The notes beneath the pieces are model-generated. The model made no database searches. It saw only the letters and a list, made by a program, of their open reading frames with translations, and had not been told where the DNA came from. Positions 7,284 to 12,625 of a DNA stretch of 14,086 nucleotides are shown piece after piece. The DNA comes from Schaalia odontolytica (GTDB lineage: Bacteria > Actinomycetota > Actinomycetes > Actinomycetales > Actinomycetaceae): NCBI GenBank assembly GCA_958415245.1, contig CATYYP010000013.1:1-14086 (forward strand). Direction: 5' to 3'. Position numbers and translations under genes: made by a program. The first letter of the stretch is position 1. Every line of letters starts with the position of its first letter.

Positions 7284-7289
7284 ACCCTA
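7284..7289 (-). promoter_or_regulatory. Putative -10 element for leaderless dapC
   Basis: TAGGGT on the minus strand with spacer AGGGGT (6 bases) to the ATG. It lies in the 19-base gap after fdxA, so dapC may have its own promoter with any -35 inside fdxA. The AGGGG could alternatively act as a very close ribosome binding site. Confidence 0.4.
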
Positions 7290-7296
7290 TCGACTG

Positions 7297-7638
7297 TCAG
7301 AGGTTTTCGGCCTTCCATTCCTCATTCTGAGGCGGTAGCGCGGCGATCATCGGATCGTCGAAGTCCTGGACGCCGGTCTTCTGCGCGCCGCCGGGGCTGC
7401 CCAGGTCGTTGAAGAAGTCAACGTTGGCGCGCAGGTAGTCGGACCACTCGGAGGGCAGGTCATCCTCGTAGAAGATGGCCTCGGTCGGGCACACGGGCTC
7501 ACACGCACCGCAGTCCACGCACTCCTCGGGGTGGATGTAGAGCGAGCGAGCGCCCTCGTAGATGCAGTCGACGGGGCACTCGTCCACGCACGCGCGATCC
7601 TTGACGTCCACGCAGGGCTGCGCGATGACGTAGGTCAT
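7297..7638 (-). CDS. fdxA: 7Fe ferredoxin (3Fe-4S plus 4Fe-4S)
   Basis: 113-residue soluble electron carrier of the seven-iron type. Cysteines 9, 17 and 50 fit the [3Fe-4S] cluster; Cys21, 40, 43 and 46 fit the [4Fe-4S] cluster; Cys25 is the extra cysteine usual in this family. The N-terminal TYVIAQPCVDVKDRACVDECP and the CVDCGACEPVCP block are nearly the textbook mycobacterial FdxA/FdxC sequences. The tail after residue 62 is longer than in minimal ferredoxins but normal for actinobacterial members. An AGGAGG lies 8 bases before the ATG. It heads the fdxA-dapC unit and is divergent from the SH3-like gene. Its redox partner is not encoded here. Confidence 0.96.
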   Translation of the reverse strand: MTYVIAQPCVDVKDRACVDECPVDCIYEGARSLYIHPEECVDCGACEPVCPTEAIFYEDDLPSEWSDYLRANVDFFNDLGSPGGAQKTGVQDFDDPMIAALPPQNEEWKAENL

Positions 7639-7646
7639 GAGACGTT

Positions 7647-7652
7647 CCTCCT
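7647..7652 (-). promoter_or_regulatory. Ribosome binding site of fdxA
   Basis: AGGAGG on the minus strand, 8-base spacer to the ATG at 7638. It contrasts with the divergent gene on the other side of the same gap, which has none. Confidence 0.85.
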
Positions 7653-7674
7653 GGTCAGTTCTAAAGACTCGTTG

Positions 7675-7684
7675 ATTCTATTAT
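7675..7684. promoter_or_regulatory. Overlapping divergent -10 elements for fdxA and the SH3-like gene
   Basis: Minus strand TAGAAT (7680 to 7675) would give fdxA a leader of about 30 bases. Plus strand TATTAT (7679-7684) ends 6 bases before the ATG at 7691. The two hexamers share two bases, so the polymerases would compete. No good -35 was found for either. Confidence 0.4.
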
Positions 7685-7690
7685 TCACGT

Positions 7691-8017
7691 ATGAGTAGCC
7701 CCGAGTCACCCCGCGTCCCCGACAGCGCTGCGAGCGGCGAGAATACGCCGATTCAGCATACCGAGACCGAAGGGGCGCGCGAGGAAATTTCCACACGCGC
7801 GCCTGGCGCAATTCCCCAGCTGCCGTGGATGAGCTTCGCGGTCGGCGAGAGGATCGTCATCCGCTACCGTCTGGCAGACGGCCTGCACGACGCCCTGGGA
7901 GAGGCTCTCGAGGTGGCCCCAACCCACGTCACGGTCGCGACGAGGCGTGGGCCGGTTCGCGTGGATGCCCGCACGATGGTGACGGGCAAGCGCGTACCTC
8001 CCCCGCCCGTCATCTAG
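7691..8017 (+). CDS. Small protein with SH3-like domain resembling the N terminus of Rv0428c-type acetyltransferases
   Basis: 108-residue protein of unknown function. Residues 1-42 are polar, rich in Ser, Pro, Glu and Thr, and probably disordered. Residues 47-105 form a compact beta-rich stretch (FAVGERIVIRYRLADG, then DALGEALEVAP, then TRRGPVRVDARTMV and KRVPPPP). From memory this resembles the SH3-like domain that precedes the GNAT domain in Rv0428c-like proteins; here the protein ends where the acetyltransferase would begin. No cysteines, signal peptide or membrane segment are seen. It starts with ATG at 7691, has no ribosome binding site, and has a TATTAT 6 bases upstream, so a leaderless message is likely. 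Its last codons form one arm of the terminator shared with typA. That it is a real gene is likely; the domain call is moderate. Confidence 0.7.
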   Translation: MSSPESPRVPDSAASGENTPIQHTETEGAREEISTRAPGAIPQLPWMSFAVGERIVIRYRLADGLHDALGEALEVAPTHVTVATRRGPVRVDARTMVTGKRVPPPPVI

Positions 8018-8028
8018 CGAGCGGGGGA
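7999..8028. terminator. Terminator hairpin between the SH3-like gene and typA
   Basis: TCCCCCGC (7999-8006) pairs perfectly with GCGGGGGA (8021-8028), loop 14 bases. The left arm is inside the coding end of the SH3-like gene, whose TAG stop (8015-8017) is in the loop. It is 12 bases beyond the typA stop, so it can act on both convergent transcripts. There is no T tract. Confidence 0.65.
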
Positions 8029-8040
8029 AGCAGGCGCGGT

Positions 8041-9960
8041 TCAGCGGTTGGCGCGGCGCTCGCGAGCGGCGATCTTGAAGCGCTCCTGGGCGTCCAGGAC
8101 GACCTTGCGCACGCGCACGGCCTCGGGCGTGACCTCGACGCACTCGTCGTTGGCCGCGAACTCGAGGGACTCCTCAAGGGTCAGCTTGCGAGAGGGGGTC
8201 AGCGACTCGTACACGTCGGCGGTCGCGCTACGCGTGTTCGTCTGCTTCTTCTCGCGGCAGATGTTCACGTCCATGTCCTCGCCGCGCGGGTTTTCGCCCA
8301 CGACTTGACCCTCGTAGACCTCGGAGGAGGGCTCGACGATGAAGGAGCCGCGCTCCTGCAGGTTCGTCATCGCGTACGGGGTGGCCTGGCCAGCGCGGTC
8401 GGCGACGAGGGATCCGGTGAGGCGCTGCTCGATGGAACCCTGCCAGGGGGCGTAGCCCTCGGAGATGGACGAGGCGATGCCGGTGCCGCGCGTTTCGGTA
8501 AGGAAGCGCGTGCGGAAGCCGATGAGGCCTCGGGCGGGGACCACGAACTCGAGGCGGATCCAGCCCGAACCGTGGTTCGCCATGGTCTCCATGCGGCCCT
8601 TGCGGGCGGCCATGAGCTGCGTGACGGCGCCCAGGTACTCCTCGGGGATGTCGATCGTCATGCGCTCCATGGGTTCGCTGAGGACGCCGTCGATCTCCTT
8701 GGTGACGACCTGCGGCTTGCCGACGGTGAGCTCGAAGCCCTCGCGGCGCATCTGCTCCACCAGGATCGCCAGGGCGAGCTCGCCACGGCCCTGGACCTCC
8801 CAGGCGTCGGGGCGCTCGGTGGGCAGAACCTTCAGGGACACGTTGCCGATGAGCTCGCGGTCGAGGCGGTCCTTGACCTGGCGGGCCGTGACCTTGGCGC
8901 CCTTGACGCGGCCGGCCATGGGCGAGGTGTTGATACCGATGGTCATGGAGATGGCCGGGTCGTCCACCGTGATGAGCGGGAGGGGACGCGGGTCCTCGAG
9001 GTCGACGAGGGACTCGCCGATCATGATGTCTTCGATGCCGGCGACGGCGACGATGTCACCGGGGGCGGCGGAGTCGGTGGACACGCGCTCGAGGCCCTCG
9101 GTGGCCAGCAGCTCGGAGATGTGAACGCGCTGGATGGTGCCGTCGTGGCGCGCCAGGCCCACGTCAGCGCCCTTCTTCAGGGTGCCGTTGTGGATGCGCA
9201 GCAGGGCGAGACGGCCCAGGAACGGGGAGGCGTCCAGGTTGGTGACGTGGGCCTGCAGCGGCATGTCCTCGTCGTAGGTGGGGCCGGGGATACGGTTCAG
9301 GATGGTCTCGAACAGGGGCTCGAGGTTCTCGGTGGGCAGCTGGCCATCACCGGGGTTTTCCAGCGAGCACTTGCCGGCCTTAGCGGAGGCGTAGACGACG
9401 GGGACGTCCATGAGGGAGTCCACGTCGATGTCGATACCTTCGTTCATGAGGTCCTCGCCCAGCGACAGGAGCAGGTCGGTCGTCTCGGAGACGACCTCCT
9501 CGATACGCGAGTCGGGGCGGTCCACCTTGTTGACGACGACGATGACGGGCAGGTGGGCCTGGAGGGCCTTGCGCAGCACGCAGCGGGTCTGCGGGAGCGG
9601 GCCCTCGGAAGCATCGACCATGAGGACGACGCCGTCAACCATCGACAGGCCTCGCTCGACCTCGCCGCCGAAGTCGGCGTGGCCGGGGGTGTCGATGACG
9701 TTGATGATGACGCCATCCTCGAGGCCCAGGGCCTGGGCGGCGGGGCCGGTGTAGTGGACAGCGGTGTTCTTGGCGAGAATGGTGATGCCCTTCTCGCGCT
9801 CGAGGTCGCCGGAGTCCATAACGCGCTCGCCGGTCTTTTCGACCGTGTCACGCTCGGAGAACGCTCCGGACTGCCAGAGCATTGCGTCAACCAGCGTGGT
9901 CTTGCCATGATCGACGTGCGCGACGATGGCGACATTTCGCAGGTCGGGACGCGTGGACAT
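8041..9960 (-). CDS. typA: Ribosome-associated translational GTPase TypA/BipA
   Basis: 639-residue GTPase of the EF-G/LepA class that binds the 70S ribosome and supports ribosome assembly and stress or cold growth in studied bacteria. The G domain (1-200) is complete: G1 AHVDHGKT (14-21), switch I LEREKGIT (53-60), G3 DTPGH (90-94), G4 NKVD (144-147), G5 SAK (192-194). Domain II, an EF-G-like domain and the TypA-specific C-terminal domain follow, including the late stretch RGEDMDVNICREKK. Length fits the family. The start is ATG at 9960 because GAGGAG lies 7 bases before it and the family begins at this point (RPDLRNVAIVAHVDHGKT); the same frame stays open far upstream across the antisense of the epimerase gene, which is not coding. 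Confidence 0.97.
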   Translation of the reverse strand: MSTRPDLRNVAIVAHVDHGKTTLVDAMLWQSGAFSERDTVEKTGERVMDSGDLEREKGITILAKNTAVHYTGPAAQALGLEDGVIINVIDTPGHADFGGEVERGLSMVDGVVLMVDASEGPLPQTRCVLRKALQAHLPVIVVVNKVDRPDSRIEEVVSETTDLLLSLGEDLMNEGIDIDVDSLMDVPVVYASAKAGKCSLENPGDGQLPTENLEPLFETILNRIPGPTYDEDMPLQAHVTNLDASPFLGRLALLRIHNGTLKKGADVGLARHDGTIQRVHISELLATEGLERVSTDSAAPGDIVAVAGIEDIMIGESLVDLEDPRPLPLITVDDPAISMTIGINTSPMAGRVKGAKVTARQVKDRLDRELIGNVSLKVLPTERPDAWEVQGRGELALAILVEQMRREGFELTVGKPQVVTKEIDGVLSEPMERMTIDIPEEYLGAVTQLMAARKGRMETMANHGSGWIRLEFVVPARGLIGFRTRFLTETRGTGIASSISEGYAPWQGSIEQRLTGSLVADRAGQATPYAMTNLQERGSFIVEPSSEVYEGQVVGENPRGEDMDVNICREKKQTNTRSATADVYESLTPSRKLTLEESLEFAANDECVEVTPEAVRVRKVVLDAQERFKIAARERRANR

Positions 9961-9967
9961 ATGTGGA

Positions 9968-9973
9968 CTCCTC
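9968..9973 (-). promoter_or_regulatory. Ribosome binding site of typA
   Basis: GAGGAG on the minus strand, 7-base spacer to the ATG at 9960. It fixes the start inside a frame that stays open much further upstream. Confidence 0.8.
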
Positions 9974-10111
9974 AAATGTGGATACAGATTTATGCGTGTG
10001 AGGGGGCGAAGACGCCGCAGACACGACCGGTTCGAACCGATTTCACGCACATACGCCTCCAAGAATATCGGCTGAACGAGGGCCAACGCGATCCCCGTAT
10101 TGCGAATTCCA

Positions 10112-10130
10112 CCACGTCGTGGACACGTGG
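10112..10130. repeat. Nested inverted repeats upstream of the epimerase gene (operator candidate)
   Basis: CCACGT (10112-10117) and ACGTGG (10125-10130) are inverted around 7 bases. The left half is itself an odd palindrome, CCACGTCGTGG (10112-10122). The cluster lies 68-86 bases before the epimerase ATG. It could be a dimer or tetramer binding site. Confidence 0.35.
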
Positions 10131-10197
10131 CGGAGATATGAGGCACCATCGGCCCGTCTATTTGCTCGTTCACAAGCAATGGCGTTAACTGGCTTGT

Positions 10198-11052
10198 ATG
10201 ACTGACATCGCCACGCTCAGCGCAGACGTTTCCACGGCCTCGGCCCTTGTCACCCCCTTCGGTGCGCACCTGTTGTCGTGGCATCCTGCGGGCCACCCGG
10301 ATGTCCTGTGGCTGTCCTCCCGCGCGGTGTTGGACGGCACGAAGGCGATCCGCGGCGGCATCCCGCTGTGCCTGCCCTGGTTCGGCAGCCCCACCGATTC
10401 CCCGACGAGGCCCGGTCAGGGAGCAGCTGCCCACGGGTTCGCCCGCACGAGCCCGTGGACGCTGCGGGGAAGCACCCAGCCCGCGATCGACGCCCCGGCC
10501 TCGTTCTCCTTCGAGCTGCACCACACGGGCGAGACCTCTGCCCTCTACCCACACTCCTTCTGCGCGCGCCTGGACATCACCGCCGGTGCCGAGCTGAACA
10601 TGACCCTGACTCTCACGAACGAGGACGACCACCCCTTCGCTATCGAGGCCGCCCTGCACACCTATCTGCACGTCGGCGACGTCAAGGACGTGACGGTGGA
10701 GGGCCTGGACGGAGAGCGCTACTACGACAAGGTCCGCGAGCGCTACGCCACCCAGAGCGGCGACGTCACCTTTATCGGACCCACCGACCGCGTCTACACG
10801 TCCACCCAGCAGGTCCAGGTCGTCGATCCGAAGCTGGGCCGACGCATCATCGTGGACAAGAACGGTTCGGGCTCGACGATCGTGTGGAACCCCTGGTCGC
10901 AGGGCGCGGCCATGATGAGCGACATCGGCGAGGGCGAGTGGCAGAACTTTGTGTGCGTGGAAACCGCGGCGGTGCGTGAGCGCGCGCTGACGCTGTGGCC
11001 GGGGCACCCCCACATCATGACGCAGACCCTTGCCGTGGAGACGCTGGACTGA
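10198..11052 (+). CDS. D-hexose-6-phosphate mutarotase-like protein (aldose 1-epimerase superfamily, YeaD type)
   Basis: 284-residue cytosolic protein predicted to interconvert the alpha and beta anomers of glucose-6-phosphate or a related sugar phosphate. Galactose-mutarotase-fold marks of the YeaD branch are IRGGIPLCLPWFG (51-63, Arg52), HGFART (79-84), EAALHTYLHVGDV (150-162) with the likely catalytic His154, WNPWS (230-234), and FVCVETA (251-257) with the likely catalytic Glu255. Length is normal for the family. The ATG at 10198 has no Shine-Dalgarno; a TTAACT/TAACTG just upstream is a poor -10, so leaderless expression is possible but less clear than for other genes here. It is followed 47 bases later by the acyltransferase gene on the same strand. 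The exact sugar is not determined. Confidence 0.9.
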   Translation: MTDIATLSADVSTASALVTPFGAHLLSWHPAGHPDVLWLSSRAVLDGTKAIRGGIPLCLPWFGSPTDSPTRPGQGAAAHGFARTSPWTLRGSTQPAIDAPASFSFELHHTGETSALYPHSFCARLDITAGAELNMTLTLTNEDDHPFAIEAALHTYLHVGDVKDVTVEGLDGERYYDKVRERYATQSGDVTFIGPTDRVYTSTQQVQVVDPKLGRRIIVDKNGSGSTIVWNPWSQGAAMMSDIGEGEWQNFVCVETAAVRERALTLWPGHPHIMTQTLAVETLD

Positions 11053-11088
11053 CCGACCCACGGGTAGGATTGGCTCCAGCTACGACCA

Positions 11089-11094
11089 GAAAGG
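11089..11094 (+). promoter_or_regulatory. Ribosome binding site of the acyltransferase gene
   Basis: GAAAGG with a 5-base spacer to the ATG at 11100. It selects this start over an in-frame ATG at 10995 inside the epimerase gene. A TAGGAT at 11065-11070 could be an additional -10 in the same 47-base gap. Confidence 0.65.
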
Positions 11095-11099
11095 CCCTC

Positions 11100-11678
11100 A
11101 TGGCTCTCACTTCCGCGATTGCGTCCGCGTACCTGTCCGTTTCCCGCTGGAAGCTGTCCACCCAGCCCCTGCCGGACAAGGTCATCGTCATCGGCGCCCC
11201 GCACACCTCGAATTGGGACGGTGTCTTCATGGCGATTTCCATGTGGAAGTCTGGGCGCACGTTCTCGTTCCTCGTGAAGGATTCCGTCGTCAAGGCCCCG
11301 GTGCTCGGCTGGTTCGTGAAAAAGATTGGCGCGGTCGCCGTTGAGCGCAGCGCCTCGCACGGCCTGGTTGAGCAGGTTGCCCAGCGTATCCGCGAGGCCG
11401 ACACCTTCACGCTGTGCATCACACCGAAGGGCACGCGATCACCGCGCGATTTCTGGAAGTCCGGCTTCTACCGCATCGCGATGGAGGCGGGCGTGCCGAT
11501 CCAGCTGGGCTTCATCGACCGCAACACCCGCACGTTCGGCTGGGGCCCGACGTACCAGCTGACGGGCGACGTGCGCGCCGACATGGAGGTCATCCGCGCG
11601 TTTTACGCCGACAAGGTGGGTATTCGCCCCGAGAAGACGTCTGTACCGCGGCTGCGCGCTGAGGACGAGGCCGAATGA
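11100..11678 (+). CDS. PlsC-like 1-acyl-glycerol-3-phosphate acyltransferase family protein
   Basis: 192-residue member of the glycerolipid acyltransferase family, expected to act at the membrane surface by moving an acyl chain to a lysophospholipid-type acceptor. Block I is APHTSNWDG with the catalytic pair His35 and Asp40 (HX4D). Block II is replaced by AVAVERS (78-84). Block III is TPKGTRS (108-114) where typical enzymes have E-G-T-R. Block IV is GVPIQLGFID (131-140). The protein is shorter than the usual 230-260 residues and lacks an obvious N-terminal membrane anchor, which fits a short subgroup of PlsC-like proteins; I cannot tell lipid substrate by eye. Its stop overlaps the start of the next gene by ATGA, so the two are translationally coupled. 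Confidence 0.88.
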   Translation: MALTSAIASAYLSVSRWKLSTQPLPDKVIVIGAPHTSNWDGVFMAISMWKSGRTFSFLVKDSVVKAPVLGWFVKKIGAVAVERSASHGLVEQVAQRIREADTFTLCITPKGTRSPRDFWKSGFYRIAMEAGVPIQLGFIDRNTRTFGWGPTYQLTGDVRADMEVIRAFYADKVGIRPEKTSVPRLRAEDEAE

Positions 11679-12565
11679 GGCTCACGCGAGCGCTCCTCGG
11701 CACCGCTGGGGCTCTCGCCCTGACGGCGGGCGGCGCTGCGGCGTATGCGGACGAGCCGACGCAGATTCGCCTCGTCGAGGTCTACGAGATGACGCCGGGC
11801 GTGAGCGCGACCCATGAGGTGACGCTGTCGACGGATCACGCGTTGATCGGCGAGCAGTGCCAGTCGATGGGCACGGCCGCGCAGGCGACTTCCTCGCTGC
11901 TGGTGGATGTCGGCGGGGTCATGGGATGCCGTTTCACCTGGAACCTCGAGGACGCTGGCGCCGAGGTCGTCTCGGTCGACGACGGCGGGGTCTTCCACTT
12001 CGAGTCGACGTCGGCCCGCCTCCTGGAGGGTTTTGCCTCGCCCGAGGCATCGGCCTCGATCGAGTCGGTGACCCTCATCGCTCACGATTCAGTTGTCGTC
12101 GAAGCCTCTGACGGCGGGGAGATTTCGGTTCCTTCGTCGTCCACGAAGAACGATGCGAGTACTGTCGTGTGGCGCGGCGTGACGGACAACGTGAGTGCGT
12201 CGGGCTCGGTAGAGCCGGGGGCCACCGCGCCGGCGCCATCAACGTCCCCAGCTCCGAGCGCTGCCTCGGCGGCTTCCTCTGAGCAGCGAGGTGGTAGCTC
12301 GGTCGGGCGTTCTTTGATGCCCGTCCTCGCAGTGACTGGGTCGGTGTTGGCTCTCGTGATCATCGGAGCGCTCGTGCGTGGCCGCGCAGCGTCGCAGAGG
12401 CGAGCAGCAGACGCTCAGTTCGATCGCGATGCCTCGCTGAAGAATGCGCGCCGCGCTCAGGCGGGTGCGCGTCAGAATTCCGCGCTCCCCTACGCGCGCG
12501 GCGCGGCCGGCTCGAAGGGATCCGAGGCCCCCTCGAATGAGGAGCGTTTCGCCCCGCCCGAGTGA
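11675..12565 (+). CDS. Secreted single-pass membrane protein of unknown function
   Basis: 296 residues with a clear layout. A Sec signal peptide spans about 1-25 (MRLTRALLGTAG... with likely cleavage after AYA). An extracytoplasmic beta-rich domain spans about 26-175, with Cys62 and Cys85 possibly forming a disulfide. A low-complexity Ala/Pro/Ser linker follows (about 178-210). One transmembrane helix (214-234, LMPVLAVTGSVLALVIIGALV) leads to a basic cytoplasmic tail of about 60 residues with RGRAASQRR after the helix. No lipobox is present. The layout loosely recalls actinobacterial LppM-like/DUF3153 proteins (beta domain, then one C-terminal helix), but this is only an impression. It overlaps the acyltransferase stop by four bases, which suggests related roles at the cell envelope. 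It ends before a strong hairpin. Confidence 0.8.
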   Translation: MRLTRALLGTAGALALTAGGAAAYADEPTQIRLVEVYEMTPGVSATHEVTLSTDHALIGEQCQSMGTAAQATSSLLVDVGGVMGCRFTWNLEDAGAEVVSVDDGGVFHFESTSARLLEGFASPEASASIESVTLIAHDSVVVEASDGGEISVPSSSTKNDASTVVWRGVTDNVSASGSVEPGATAPAPSTSPAPSAASAASSEQRGGSSVGRSLMPVLAVTGSVLALVIIGALVRGRAASQRRAADAQFDRDASLKNARRAQAGARQNSALPYARGAAGSKGSEAPSNEERFAPPE

Positions 12566-12586
12566 CCTCGTTCGTCTGTGACAACG

Positions 12587-12621
12587 ACGTGCCCCGACCT
12601 CTGTGCGAGGCCGGGGCACGT
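12587..12621. terminator. Bidirectional terminator hairpin before the glutamine synthetase-like gene end
   Basis: ACGTGCCCCG (12587-12596) pairs with CGGGGCACGT (12612-12621). After one A/C mismatch, CCTC pairs with GAGG around a 5-base loop. It sits 21 bases after the membrane protein stop and 4 bases beyond the stop of the convergent gene, so it probably ends both transcripts. Confidence 0.8.
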
Positions 12622-12625
12622 GTCG

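Larger units (their letters stand above)
9961..10197. other. Divergent intergenic region between typA and the epimerase gene
   Basis: A 237-base gap with no convincing gene. It holds the typA ribosome binding site, a 12-base perfect palindrome CGGTTCGAACCG (10028-10039), and a cluster of nested inverted repeats (10112-10130). A TATTCT that could be a -10 for typA reads on the minus strand at about 10062-10067. The palindromes look like regulator sites rather than RNA structure, but no known box was recognised. Confidence 0.55.

Noticed and set aside
6084..7412. A 442-codon plus-strand frame opposite dapC
   Set aside because: It is antisense to dapC and fdxA, begins inside the dapD-dapC terminator hairpin, and has no domain signs.
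10020..10050. tRNA-like T-arm (GGTTCGAACC) in the typA-epimerase gap
   Set aside because: There is no matching acceptor, D or anticodon stem around it, and the stem is a simple palindrome, so it is not a tRNA gene or a recognisable fragment.
7825..10188. A 787-codon open frame on the plus strand opposite typA
   Set aside because: It is the antisense shadow of typA and overlaps the SH3-like gene in another frame. The composition is repetitive (many G-D-V, H-G) without domain signs, start signals or neighbours.
9961..11061. N-terminal extension of typA to a 1006-residue protein
   Set aside because: The frame stays open across the antisense of the epimerase gene, but the typA ribosome binding site and the family N terminus both place the start at 9960.
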